A DNA stretch of 64,000 nucleotides from Ascaphus truei (Eukaryota; Chordata; Amphibia; Anura; Ascaphidae): NCBI GenBank assembly GCA_036426205.1, contig CM071568.1:227672777-227736776 (forward strand). Reading direction: 5' to 3'. Below, piece after piece: positions 34,344 to 45,825 of the stretch. Positions within the stretch are counted from its first letter, which is position 1; every line of letters starts with the position of its first letter. A model generated the notes under the pieces. That model was not told the origin of the DNA. It was given only the letters and a program-made list of their open reading frames with translations, and did no database searches. A program made the translations under genes and the position numbers.

Positions 34344-35000
34344 CCATCAGACCCAGACCCCCCTGAGGTGGAAGATACCCTAACTACCATCTCCAAACAC
34401 TTTACCTTCTTGGACAACCAGGTCACCGCTCTTAACCAACAGGTTGCTACCTTAACCATCCATTAACAGGTTAATGTCTCCAGTTCCGTTATCTCTCCCA
34501 CTGTCTCCCGTGAAGGAACAGGGTCTTCAGAGTGGTGTATCCCTATGCCCAGTAAATACGCGGGGGACCCGCTTGCATGCCGTGGGTTATTAAATCAGTG
34601 CGAGATACAATTCGAACGGTCACCCTCTCGCTTCCCCACGGATCTTACCAAGAGGTAGCTTATGTTTTTTCCCTTCTCACCGGGGACGCCCTGGCCTGGG
34701 CTTCACCAATCTGGGAGCTGAAACCTGAACTTACTTCCCTAACTTTAAAACTTCCCTAACTTTAAAAGAGAATTTCGTTTAGACTTTGACACCCCTGGAC
34801 GTAGTGATATGGCTGCTTCCTCCTTGTTCCACATTTCGCAGGGTCGGAGATCAGTGGCACGTTACGCTCTGGAGTTCCGGACTATCGCGGCTGAGACTGA
34901 TTGGAACGATGGGGCACTTTCCGCCGCTTTCTGGCAGGGACTTTCGAAATCCTTAAAGGACGAGCTGGTGGCTCATGAGAGGCCCTCCTAACTGGAGGCC

Positions 35001-36625
35001 TGTAACAGGGGACTTATCCCTGTTCAGTAATGTGCCTTTAATCTAGCAGTGTGGTAGTTAATTACTCCAGTATGCTGAGGAGAAGCAGCAAACGCTACAG
35101 GAAGAAAAACTGCAGGCTGCTAAAGAGGTACAAGCGCTGCAGGAATGTCTGAATACCCAGTATGTCCCCACAGAGCAGTATGAGGAGCTAAAGGCCACGC
35201 TGCATGTCTTCGGAACATCGTTGGAAGCGGAGCTTCGATACCAGGTGACTCTGTATGAGAGGGAGCGTGAGAAGGCTCAGAAACTGAAGCAGAGACTGTT
35301 CCATTCCCTTGAGTCAGTACACCAAGGAGAAAACAGACGCAGCGGCAACCTTGACGACAAAAATTACAGAGCTCCAGAATATGAAGGAGACTCTGATACA
35401 GATTCCTCCAATACGGAAAAAGGTATTGGCTCTGCCCAAGCACCAGTATCCCACAGTAACTAATGCCCGTAAGGACAAGGGTACAGTGAGAGTTGGGGAC
35501 TCCACGCAACTTCAAAACAAAAGTACGAAGTTTGAGCCACCAAAGAAAGCACTAGCCAAACCTACAGCTGCCCAACAGCAACAAACAGAGGTAGGAGTGC
35601 AGAATCAAAGCCAGAAGAATCCTTAGCTGAAGAAGCTGAACTGGTGACTCCGTGGTGTGGAGAAGCTGCAGAAAGACCACTTCAAGAGCAGAAAACTCTA
35701 CGGGCTAGTCCTAACTGCTCTACAACTGTTGCCATACACTTTGTCTACAAAAAGAGGAGTGCCCGATGCAACAGAAATCTCAAGACCGCGCACGCGATAA
35801 AAAGACTTTACGTGGAAAAAATCCTCCTCGAGCGACTGAGGAGTGCTGATCTCAAGCATCTTCGGGAGGAGACAAAAATAAACTGGAGAAAGGGCTCCAA
35901 TCCCAGCGGGACAGAGGGTTCTCTTCCTCCATCCACTCTCATTCAAGTCACAGAGATATCTAGAATGAGAGTGGAAGGATGGGCTTTGGCCGTGGTAAGC
36001 CCGAGCTTCCCACAAACAGGGGAGGTATGTAACAGGGGACTTATCCCTGTTCAGTAATGTGCCTTTAATCTAGCAGTGTGGTAGTTAATTACTAAATACC
36101 ACCTGCCTGATTAGATTGTTTACAAAAACCTGTCTGTTCAGACAGGAAGTGACTCTCCTTAGCTCTGACTGAGAGCTGACCTTTGGAGAGACAGAGCAGA
36201 GGTTCTTGAGTCCCAGGAGAGACTGACCAAAAGAAACCCAGATCTCTGGAGCTGACCAGTCTTGAGCTCTGCCCAGCAGAGCTGATTTCAAGACACTGGG
36301 AAAACTACTACACCTGAAGCTGAACCAGGAAGTGAGAAGATTTTCCCTCCAAGAAACAGATAAGACTTTTATTCTTAAGAGACTGCTTATATCTGCTTAT
36401 TTCATGTATTATGTTTTGGGCTGCGAGAAATGCTTGACTAAGGGAGATGTGAATTATTGCATAGTGTTTCACTAGAAATACTCCCAAGTGAATAGAAGCT
36501 TCGTTCCCCCCCCCCTGTGTTTGGATGGATTTCCTGATGAAAAGGAAAAGGCACAATAAAGCCTTATTATAATTTCACATTATAAACGTCTCCAAATTGT
36601 GTACATCTGTGAACGTCCGTCTACA
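35001..36625 (+). mobile_element. Element B1: internally deleted copy of the B LTR family
   Basis: A perfect 5 bp target duplication AGGCC (34996-35000 and 36626-36630) flanks it. It starts with the first 66 bp of the B LTR (35001-35066), jumps into the internal coding region (35067-36027) and ends with a full 3' LTR (36028-36625, 598 bp). The rest of the 5' LTR, the primer site and the first two thirds of the ORF are deleted. It is inserted in the gag of A1 in the same orientation. Confidence 0.9.
35067..36057 (+). pseudogene. B-family coiled-coil protein, C-terminal part
   Basis: This corresponds to the last third of the ORF in B2 (41063-42187), with high identity in pieces such as YVPTEQYEELKATLHVF, TKITELQNMKETLIQIPP and GVPNSHC-antiparallel sequence. 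Frameshifts near 35305, 35465 and 35630 break it. The final codons (CNRGLIPVQ) lie in the 3' LTR, as in B2. No retroviral enzyme motif is present. Confidence 0.8.
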
Positions 36626-36899
36626 AGGCCCTAATCGCTTTGTATATCAGGGTCGATCAAAGACTTCTGGAGAGGCGGGCTGAACGTCAACTTCCTCGTA
36701 ATTCTGTTTCCATGTCTTCTAATGCCAGGTCTCCTGCTGTTGTTCTACCAGCATTGGACGCTCCGGAACCCATGCAACTGGGCAGTCATCAACTTCCTTC
36801 TACGGAGCGACTACGTTGGAGAAATGAGGGCCTGTGCTTCTATTGTGGATCTCCTGGCCACATCCTGCCACGTTGTCCCTTGAGGCCGGGAAACGCCAA

Positions 36900-39800
36900 T
36901 GCCCAGTGAGGTATGAGGGAATCTCACTGGGTACCATCTCTTCTTTTCCCTCTCACGCACAGGGTCTTTCCAAACGCATCTTAATGCCTGTCCTCCTTAA
37001 GTACGCCAGCATTCAAACCCCCGCTCTGGCTTTCCTCGATTCTGGATCCGGAGGGAATTTCATAAATCAGGCTTTTGCTATTCAGCACAACATACCACTC
37101 CGGGAGAAGGCCTTTCCGGTTGGATTGGAGGCTATCGATGGTCGACCCCTGCAGCCAGCTTTCATTTCCTTGGAGACACTTCCCATTGAACTTTCTATGA
37201 ATGATGGACATTTAGAACTCATTTCTTTTGATGTCATCCATTCCCCTTCGGTCCAAATCATCCTGGGCTTACCATGGCTGCAACTACACAATCCCATCAT
37301 TGATTGGACTGCCAAGTTCCCCGTTCAATGGAGATCTTCCCAGGTGGAATTGTCTTCTCCGTCCGCTGCGGTATTGGCCGTCTTGGAAACCTTTCCCCCG
37401 CAAGACGCCACCCTACCGGACGTCTATTCGGAGTTCCTGGATGTCTTCAGTAAGACCAAATCCGAAGAGCTTCCCCCTCATCGCCCTTTCGACTGCCCGA
37501 TTGACTTAATTCCGGGTGCTCCTTTTCCCAAAGCCAGGTCATATCCATTATCTTTGCCTGAGACGGAGGCCATGTCCGAGTATATCACAGAAACCCTTCA
37601 AAAAGGCTTCATCCGGAAATCCACTTCTCCCGCCGGAGCATGATTCTTTTTTGTAAAAAAGAAAGATGGGACGCTTCGCCCGTGCATCGATTTCCGTGGC
37701 CTAAACAAGATTACCATCAAGAATCGCTACCCTTTGCCTCTTATCCCGGAGCTTCGATAGGCTGCAAGAAGCGACAATTTTCTCTAAACTTGATCTACGG
37801 GGGGCATATAACCTGATTCGCATCCGCAATGGAGACGAGTGGAAGACCGCGTTCAACACGCGCAGCGTCACTATGAGTACCTGGTGATGCCGTTTGGGTT
37901 GTGCAATGCCCCTACAGTCTTCCAAGACTTTATGAATGAGGTTATTCGTGATCTATTGAATTCTTTTGTGATTATCTACTTGGATGATATCCTCATTTTT
38001 TCCAAAACCCTCGAGGAACACATTCTCCGTACCAAGATGGTGCACTCTCGTTTACGGGCCAACAAGCTCTACGCCAAGATGGAGAAGTGTGTCTTTCACC
38101 AATCCTCAACTACCTTCCTGGGTTACATTGTCTCGGATCAAGGGTTCACCATGGATCCGGAGAAGCTAAATTCTGTACTCGAATGGCCACAACCTAACTC
38201 TTTAAAGGCGATTCAGCGTTTCCTTGGTTTCGCAAATTATTATAGGAAATTTATTGATGGTTTTTCTACCTTGGCACCCATTACGGCCCTTACCAAAAAA
38301 GGGGCCGATCCTTCCTCTTGGCCATTGGAGGACAGCCGGGCCTTTGAGTCTCTTAAAAGAGCTTTTGTCTCGGCTCCCATTCTGTGATATCCCATCCCCA
38401 CCCTCCCCTTTACCTTGGAAGTTGACGCTCCGACGTGGGAGCCGGTGTGGTTCTCTCTCAAAGAACCACCCCCGAAGATAAACTACACACCCTGTGGGTT
38501 TTTTTCTAAAAAAAAATCTTCAGCAGAAAGAAATTACGACGTGGGGAATAGGGAATTGTTGGCCATCAAGATGGCATTACAAGAGTGGAGACATCTTCTG
38601 GAAGGAACCAAGGAACCCATTCTGATCATAATAGACCACAAAAATCTTTCTTACATTAAAGGTGCTCGTCGTCTTGGGCCCCGTCAAGCTCGTTGGGCGT
38701 TGTTCTTCTCAAGGTTTAACTTCATCATCTCTTATATTCCTGGGACAAAGAATATCAAAGCGGATGCATTGTCCCGTCAGTTTATCACTGAGGAGAAGTC
38801 ACCGGAAGTCCCGGAGAGTATTCTGTCCCCCCAATTGTTTATCTCTGCCACCTCCTTTGACATACTGGATAAGATTTTAGAGTCTCAAGCACAGGTCCCC
38901 GAAGGGCTAGAAGTCCCTGATGGTCGTCTTTACGCAGCCCCACGTTTTCATCTCAAAATTCTTGAATGGGGTCACTCCTCCAGATCTGCCGGCCATCGCG
39001 GGTTTAAGAAGACTACTGATCTGATTTGGCGAACCTTCTGGTGGCTCAATTTGTTAAAGGACATTAGAGCTTTCACCGCCTCTTGCCCAGTCTGCGCACA
39101 AAATAAATCTGTGCGTCAAAAGCCTTCCGGTCTTCTACAACCCCTCCCGGTCCCGGACCGTCCTTGGAGTCACATTGCTATGGACTTCATCGTGGATCTT
39201 CCCCTGTCTAATGGTATGACTACTATTCTTGTAATTGTTGACAGATTCTCCAAGCAAGCTCATTTTGTTCCCCTCAAGGGTCTACCCAATTCCAGTACTT
39301 TCGCGGATATTTTTTATAAATAAATTTTCCGTATTCATGGCGTCCCGTGGTGCATTGTCTCGGATCGTGGTACTCAATTTGTTTCTAAATTCTGGCGTGC
39401 ATTTTCCCAGAGGTTGGGCATTACCCTTCTTTTTTACTCAGGCTACCACCCCCAAACTAATGGGCAGACTGAACGCATAAACCAGTCCCTTGAACAGTAT
39501 TTGCGTTGTTTTTCTTCCGATTCTCAGGATAATTGGGCTAAGTTACTTCCTTGGGCAGAATTTGCAATTAACTCTCTCAAGAATGAGTCCACTCAAGAAT
39601 CACCGTTTTTTCTATACTATGGATTTCATCCTACCCGTCTTCCCATGCATTCTTCCAGGTCCGGAGTTCCTGCAGCAGATGATAGGGTATCCACCTTACA
39701 TGGGTCATGGAGGAGGATTCAAACAGTTTTACAGGACTCCGTGCTAAGACAGAAGAGACAAGCAGATAGGCTTCGTCGGGAGGCCCATAAGTTCGCACCT

Positions 39801-40262
39801 GGAGAGAAGGTCTGGCTTTCTTCTAAAAATATCAAACTGAAGGCCCCAACCCCTAAACTGTCTTCCATGTTTCTGGGTCCTTTCTCTATTCTGAGACAAA
39901 TTAATCCTGTGGCCTATCAGCTTCGTTTGCCTCCCTCTATGAAAATTTCACCTGTCTTCCATGTTTCACTCTTGAAACCGTTTATCCAAGGCAAACGATT
40001 CGCTCATCCTTCTCTTCGGCCTCCTCCCCCCATTGTACCAGGACAACAGGAGTTCGAAATCCAGTCCATCATTGACTCTCGCATCTCCAGGGGCAAGCTC
40101 CAATTTTTGGTCCACTGGAAGGGATACGGACCTCAGGATCGTTCTTGGGTCTCGCATGCGGATCTTCACGCCCCGTCTCTACTCAAACGATTCCACAAAA
40201 AATTTCCCCTCAGACCTTGGATGGTTCGTCCGGAGTCCGACCCTCGAGGGGGGGTACTGTAA
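36900..40262 (+). pseudogene. A1 Pol: protease, RT, RNase H, integrase, chromodomain
   Basis: The order of domains is: aspartic protease with FLDSGSGGNF and ILGLPWL (about 37030-37290); RT with [28 protein letters not shown] and the catalytic YLDDILIF (37650-38010); RNase H with [12 protein letters not shown] and DHKNLSY (38540-38660); integrase with an HHCC-like region ending CPVCAQNK, the DFI and SDRGTQFVS motifs and GQTERINQ (38960-39490); and a C-terminal chromodomain, ILDSR-like with FLVHWKGYGPQDRSWV (about 40050-40150). The stop TAA lies in the 3' LTR. Defects: TGA at 37641, two compensating shifts (about 37757 and 37868), TGA at 38385, TAA at 39321. Confidence 0.93.
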
Positions 40263-40522
40263 GGATCCGCGCCGCGGGTACACCCGTTTCCTGCGCCTCC
40301 TTACCTTGTCTCTGTGCCACCCAGGCTCCCTGGCGGCGTGCCTCACTCCTCGCGGCACCCCCAACGGCTGCTCCCGCACTTCCGGGGCGCGCGCGGACCC
40401 AGGCTTCCATTTACTGCGCCGTGCGCCTGACTCCACCTCCTCAGGTGCTGTGCGCACATCACACACTTCCCTGCCCCTGCTCCATCAGGCCTGCCTCCCA
40501 GGCCCTTCCTCCCTATCAGATC
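40258..40522 (+). repeat. A1 3' LTR, first part
   Basis: It starts TGTAAGGATCCG after the purine-rich tract GAGGGGGGGTAC (PPT, about 40245-40257). It is interrupted by B2 at the target AGATC (40518-40522, repeated at 45169-45173). Confidence 0.9.
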
Positions 40523-41092
40523 TGTGGACGGACGTTCACAGAGGTACACAATTAGGAGGCTTTATAATGTGAAATTATAATAGGCTTTATTGTGCCTGTT
40601 CCTTTTTATCAGGAAAATTATCCAAACACAGGGGGGGGAACAAAGCTTCCATTCACTTGGGAGTAATTCTAGTGAAAACACTATGCAACCAATTCACATC
40701 TCCCTAGTCAAGCATTTCTCCCCAGCCCCAAACATAGCATGAAAATAAGCAGATATAAGCAGTCTCTTAATAATGAAAGTCGTATCTGTTTATCAGCTGT
40801 AGAGTAGGCTTCTCTGCTCTCCTGGAACCGCACGGAGCGTGCACAGAAAATCAGCATCCAGGTTTAGAAGTCTTATTTGGGCCTTGTGTCTTGAAAGCAG
40901 CTCTGCTAACTTTTGGCAGCGCTCAAAACAAGTGTGTCTCTAAGTTCAGCTCAGGTGTCAGCTAAAGAGTTCTCACTTCCTGTTTCAAAAGACAGGCTTT
41001 CTAAGCCATCTAATTCAGGCAGGTGGTGTTTAGTAATTAACTACAAGAGGATTAAAGACACATTACTGAACAGGGATAAGTCCCCTGTTACA
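40523..41092 (-). repeat. B2 3' LTR
   Basis: 570 bp. On plus it reads TGTGGACGGACGTTCACAG ... CCCTGTTACA. It contains an AATAAAG signal on the minus strand near 40590 and shares the GGATAAGTCCCC hairpin-like start with the other copies. Confidence 0.92.
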
Positions 41093-43717
41093 TACCTCCC
41101 CTGTTTGTGGGAAGCTCGGGCTTACCACGGCCAAAGCCCATCCTTCCACTCTCATTCGAGATCTTTCTGTGACTTGAATGAGAGTGGATGGAGGAAGAGA
41201 ACCTTCTGTCCCGCTGGGATTGGAGCCCTTTCTCCAGTTTATTTTTGTCTCCTCCCGAAGGTGCTTGAGATCAGCACACCTAAGTCGCTCGAGGAGGACT
41301 TTTTCCACGTAAAGTCTTCTCATTGCTTGCGCGGTCTTGAGATTTCTGTTGCGTCGGGCACTCCTCTTTTTGTAGACAAAGTGTATGGCAACAGTTGTAG
41401 AGCAGTTAGGACTAGCCCTTGGAGTTTTCTGCTCTTGAAGCGGTCTTTCTGCAGCTTCTCCACACCACGGAGTCACCAGTTCAGCTTCTTCAGCTAAGGA
41501 TTCTGCACTCCTACCTCTGTTTGTTGCCTGTTGGGCAGCTGTAGGTTTGGCTAGTGCTTTCTTTGGTGGCTCAAACTTCGTATTTTTGTTTTGAAGTTGC
41601 GTGGAGTCCCCAACTCTCACTGTACCCTTGTCCTCACGGGCATTAGTTACTGTGGGATACTGGTGCTTGGGCAGTGCCAATACCTTTTTCCGTATTGGAG
41701 GAATCTGTATCAGAGTCTCCTTCATATTCTGGAGCTCTGTAATTTTTGTTGTCAAGGTTGCCGCTGCGTCTGTTTTCTCCTTGGTGTACTGACTCAAGGG
41801 AATGGAACAGTCTCTCTGTTTCTCCAGCTCTTGCTCCAGTTTCTGGGCCTTCTCACGCTGCCTCTCATACAGAGTCACCTGGTATCGAAGCTCCGCCTCC
41901 AATGATGCTCTGAAGACATGCAGCGTGGCTTTTAGCTCCTCATACTGCTCTGTGGGGACGTACTGGGTATTCAGACATTCCTGCAGCGCTTGTACCTCTT
42001 TAGCAGCCTGCAGCTTTTCTTCCTGCAGCGTTTGCTGCTTCTCCTCAGCATACTGGAGGTGTGTACGCAGACCTTGCAGTTGGTTCTGCAGTCGGTGCTC
42101 TGCTTCAAACATTTCCTCTTTCAAAAGTTTATTTATTTCTTTAAGAGCCTGCAGCTCTTCATTCTTTCCCTTGACGTATTCTGTCAACTCAGAATTTTCT
42201 TTTTTTAATCTTAAATTTTATCTTTTTTCAGTCTCTGTACTATTCAGGGCTTCCTTGCAGTCCACCTTCCATTTTTGCACATCTGCTTGGAGGCGGGCTG
42301 TCTCCTGGCGTGAGACTTCCATCTCCAGGTTTAAGTTCTGAAGCTCCTTCTGAGAGACTTTGAGATCTAAGTTAAGATGTAGGGTAGTTTTCCTTGAAAT
42401 GTCCAGCTCCTCAGTGAGACTGTGTAGTTCCTTTCTGGAAACTTCCAGGTCTGTGCGGCAGCTGTTGGTCTCATGATGTGAGGCATCAAGTGCTCTGCGG
42501 AGTGTCTGAACCTCTTTCTGAGATACGTCCACTTCTATCCGGACACTGTTGATCTCCTGTTGTGAGGCATTCAGCTCTATGCGAAGAGTGTGAACCTCTT
42601 GCTGGAAGACTGTCATCTGCTTCAGTGCCTCCTCATACTTCCGCTTTAGCGTAGCCACCATTTTATCAGATTGGCTCTGCTTTTCATCCATGGTGGAAAT
42701 AGTAGCCTTTGCAGTATCTAGCTCAGTCTTGAGAACGTCCAATTCTGTCCTGGCTAAAGAGTAAATTGTGAGCACATCTTTTTGTAGCCTCACGTTATTT
42801 TTCAGTAGCTCCGCGTAACCATCTTTCTTTTGATTCAATTGTTCACGGAGTAAATCACAGTCACGCCTGGCAATTTTCAGGGCGTCTTCAGGGCTGGTCA
42901 AGGGATCGTCACTCACTGGTTCTGGCTCCGCTTCCCTGGGATGACTGGTTGAGGGTTCCTCACTGTTGGCACCGGACAGACACTTCTTTGGGGTACACGA
43001 CTTCTGCCTTGGGCCCTCTGGATATTCAGTTATACGTGGGACGAATTCTCCATTTTCTCTAGCCTGCAGGGCATCTCGGTCCCCCTTTTTATCCACAGGA
43101 TCTGCAGACCTGTCTGTTACTTCCACGGTAAGTGAAGAACCGCTTTTCTTTTTCTTCCTTTTTGATTTGGATGACACCGTCCCTTCAGGGATACTGGGGT
43201 CTCCATCTTCATTTGAAGTTTTAGCAGCGTCACTGGATCCACCCGGCTTTTCTTGCAACTGTAATAGCTGACGGAAATATTCGGTGATCCACTGCTCCCG
43301 CTCTGTCTCCTGCTGATCATATTCGTCATCAAAGGGAGCGGTCTTTTCTGTTCGTGCCGAGTTCAGGCACCCCCACCATTCTTGGGGTGTTTTGTGGGTG
43401 TGACTTGGTTCGGGTTCCTCGTAAAAGATGTCTTCCTCTTTATTGGACTGGAAGGGCCACTCTTCAGTGGGTTAGGGTTCATTACAGGAACGCTGCATCT
43501 TGTCCTCCATTTTTAGGCTATCAGGTGTCATTTTCTTTCTGACCTCAGGAGGCGCTATTGCAGCTGTTGCCACTGTATTTGCTAGAAACTCCAATTGTGA
43601 TAGTCCTAAAGATGGGCATATTTTGCTTGTAGAGGTCGTGGCTCTCACAGGCATCTCTGTAGATTTTATTTTCTTGGGTAATTTTTTTTTTTTTTCAATA
43701 TCAGCAGTACTGTGCAT
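41063..43717 (-). pseudogene. B2 coiled-coil protein, about 885 codons with two in-frame stops
   Basis: One continuous minus frame from ATG 43717 to TGA/TAA at 41063, interrupted only by TAA near 43473 and TAA near 42215; the sequence on both sides stays in frame. Regions in order: basic N-terminus (MHSTADIEKKKKLPKK); acidic/Trp-containing segment (EEDIFYEEPEPSH, QEWWGCLNSA); Lys/Ser-rich linker (KSKRKKKKSG); then about 450 residues of heptad-rich coiled coil with repeated V-SQ-E---LR phrases; then YVPTEQYEELKATL and SIPLSQYTKEKTD; then a basic C-terminus. The last ten codons lie in the 3' LTR. The YVP-EELK-L and IPLS wording recalls the coiled coils of UACA or RAI14, but this is only a resemblance. 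It could be a captured host sequence or an unusual Gag-like protein. Confidence 0.75.
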
Positions 43718-44559
43718 GCATTTTCTCTTATCAGGTATACAAGATTGTGCAGTTGCTAGGTAAAAAAAAGTCTATTTGCTATACACCATTTATTTGCTAG
43801 GTGAAATCCCTCCGCTTCAGCAACAGAATTTGGTTTTCTGCCTGAGTTCAGTAATTTTCAGTATCATCTTTGGGTATTATGGCATTCACACTTCACACTT
43901 TGGGTGTCTGTTTTGCTCCCAAGATAATAGGCATACTTTTTTACTTGCAGAAAAAAAAACATTCTTTGCAGTGGACTCAACACTCAGCAATTGGCTTTGA
44001 AAAAACTTTTTCTTTATAGGGCAATTTTACACTCAGCATTTGTTTGCTAAAAATACCCCTGCTCAGCACAGTCTTTGTATCAATTTTCACACTTTTCTGC
44101 ATATACTCCATTCACAGCTGGTAGCCCTATGCGGTGTGGCAACCTTTATTTGCAAAATCAATACCACTCGTGGGTCACCATCTGTTTTCACTGCTTCAGC
44201 GAAACTTTTGAAAACAAGAAAAACCTATCCCTTTTTATGGGCTGACTCACTTCTTGAACCCTGACTATGGCTAGAAGGCAAAATCCCTATTTCAATGACC
44301 GTATTACACTTTGTGATAGGTAATTAAAGATTTACCTGCTTCAGCAGTCTCTTGGGATTGGGGAAAAGAGTCGTCTGTGGTTTTGTAAGTTTCAGTGCAG
44401 TGTAAGTTTCAGTGGTGTGTGTCCCTTTAAATCTGATCTCTGCTGCATGAGGGTTTTTTTTTGTTTTTTTCAAGTTGTTTAGACTGTTTGTAGGCAATAA
44501 GCATAACAAAAAATTTCACATAAAAACTCTGGTCCTTTTTAACTACAAGGACACCTCTT
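43718..44559 (-). other. B2 leader, no coding seen
   Basis: About 840 bp between primer site and ORF, rich in repeated TTTGCTAGG and CACTCAGCA-like phrases on plus. No frame with known motifs. It may hold packaging or translation signals. Confidence 0.5.
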
Positions 44560-44577
44560 ATCCCACTTCTCACACCA
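44560..44577 (-). other. B2 primer-binding site, tRNA-Leu-like
   Basis: The minus strand reads TGGTGTGAGAAGTGGGAT starting two bases after the 5' LTR. It matches the complement of the 3' end of vertebrate tRNA-Leu, as recalled for ERV-L-type elements, at 17 of 18 positions. Confidence 0.7.
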
Positions 44578-44579
44578 TA

Positions 44580-45168
44580 TGTGGACGGACGTTTACAGAG
44601 GTACACAATTAGGAGGCTTTATAATGTGAAATTATAATAGGCTTTATTGTGCCTGTTCCTTTTTATCAGGAAAATTATCCAAACACAGGGGGGGGAACAA
44701 AGCTTCCATTCACTTGGGAGTAATTCTAGTGAAAACACTATGCAACCAATTCACATCTCCCTAGTCAAGCATTTCTCCCCAGCCCCATACATAGCATGAA
44801 AATAAGCAGATATAAGCAGTCTCTTAATAATGAAAGTCTTATCTGTTTATCAGCTGTAGAGTAAGCTTCTCTGCTCTCCTGGAACTGCACGGAGCGTGCA
44901 CAGAAAATCAGCATCCAGGTTTAGAAGTCTTATTTGGGCCTTGTGTCTTGAAAGCAGCTCTGCTAACTTTTGGCAGAGCTCAAAACAAGTGTGTCTCTAA
45001 GTTCAGCTCAGGTGTCAGCTAAAGAGTTCTCACTTCCTGTTTCAAAAGACAGGCTTTCTAAGCCATCTAATTCAGGCAGGTGGTGTTTAATAATTAACTA
45101 CAAGAGGTTAACCATCACACTGCTGGATTAAAGACACATTACTGAACAGGGATAAGTCCCCTGTTACA
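44580..45168 (-). repeat. B2 5' LTR
   Basis: 589 bp, almost identical to 40523-41092 apart from 19 bp (TTAACCATCACACTGCTGG region) present only here. Confidence 0.92.
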
Positions 45169-45173
45169 AGATC

Positions 45174-45825
45174 CTTCCCCGGGCCGCTCCTCCACTCCTC
45201 CCCTTGCTCTGATAGGGGAGAAGTGCCTGGGAGGCTGGAGCCTATCAGGTCCTCCCTCGGGCAGCTTCTCCGTTCCTCCCCTTCCTCTGATTGGTCCCAG
45301 CCCCCTATTTAGTCTCCCCTCACCATTACCACCTTGCTCTGCATAGCTTCTGTACCTTGGTGCTGTCTGCTGTTGCCTGGCCCCTTTTGTCTTTCAGTTC
45401 CTGTTCCTGTGCCTGGATATTCTGCTGACCTCACTGAATCTTGACCTTTGGCTTTGGACTTCATTACGCTGCTCTCTGGATCCCCTTGGATTTGGCTTTG
45501 GACTTTCTACCCTGCAGACTTCTATATCCCCTGGACATGGCTTACGGACACTCTACTATGCTGCTCTCTCCACTCCACGACCCAGGCTTACGGACACTCT
45601 ACTACGCTGCTCTCTCCATCCCACGACCATTGGCTTACGGACTTTACCTTTCTACGCTGGAGTTGTCAAGTACAGTACGGTACCTTTTCTATTTTTGTTA
45701 CCTGGACCACCTACGCTACTTCCACACTCCGGCCGTGCCCCCATTTACTGCTAGGTGTGTGGTATTACTCCTTTCCACCTCAGTCCCGGGGTCTCGTCTG
45801 GCATGTGGGCAGGCAGAGCGTTACA
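45174..45825 (+). repeat. A1 3' LTR, second part
   Basis: It continues CTTCCCCGGGCCGC after B2 and ends GAGCGTTACA. It holds the same TATA-like box and GCTCTGCATA as the 5' LTR, a 28 bp inverted segment (45215-45242) and an extra tandem copy of a CTTACGGACACTCTACTA phrase near 45540-45605. Confidence 0.9.

Larger units (their letters stand above)
34335..36909 (+). pseudogene. A1 Gag, split by element B1
   Basis: Gag starts at the ATG inside the primer site (MQSPSDPDPPEVEDTL), has a short coiled coil (DNQVTALNQQVATL), and a capsid region recognisable in SLLTGDALAWASPIWEL and RYALEFRTIAAETDW. B1 interrupts it at 35001. After B1 comes the C-terminal part with the CCHC zinc knuckle CFYCGSPGHILPRC, ending at 36909. 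A stop near 34464, frame changes around 34560-34760 and another stop at about 34990 disable it. The pol frame overlaps the end in the -1 frame, as in A2. Confidence 0.88.
40523..45168 (-). mobile_element. Element B2: complete non-autonomous LTR element with coiled-coil ORF
   Basis: 4646 bp on the minus strand, flanked by a perfect 5 bp duplication AGATC. The 5' LTR is 45168-44580 (589 bp) and the 3' LTR 41092-40523 (570 bp); they differ mainly by a 19 bp deletion, so insertion is recent. LTRs start TGTAACAGGGGAC and end CGTCCACA. A tRNA-Leu-like primer site follows the 5' LTR after 2 bases and a purine-rich tract (ACAGGGGAGGTA) precedes the 3' LTR. An 860 bp leader precedes one long ORF. No protease, RT, RNase H or integrase motif was found in any frame. 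Confidence 0.9.
33509..45825 (+). mobile_element. Sushi-type Ty3 retrotransposon A1 with two nested B elements
   Basis: A complete but dead LTR retrotransposon of the chromodomain (Tf1/Sushi) group. The order is 5' LTR 33509-34332, gag, protease, reverse transcriptase, RNase H, integrase, chromodomain, 3' LTR in two parts (40258-40522 and 45174-45825). Element B1 is inserted in gag and B2 in the 3' LTR. The flanking 5-mers are CATAC and CAAAC, one mismatch. Without B1 and B2 the length is about 6 kb, usual for the group. Several stops and shifts break the coding parts. Confidence 0.92.

Noticed and set aside
41591..42341. Cys/Ser-rich plus-strand frames opposite the B2 ORF
   Set aside because: They are shadows of the coiled-coil frame on the minus strand.
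41063..43717. B2 ORF as an ordinary host gene
   Set aside because: It is intronless, lies between LTRs with a target duplication, ends in the LTR, and recurs in B1; it belongs to the element. A host origin remains possible only as capture.
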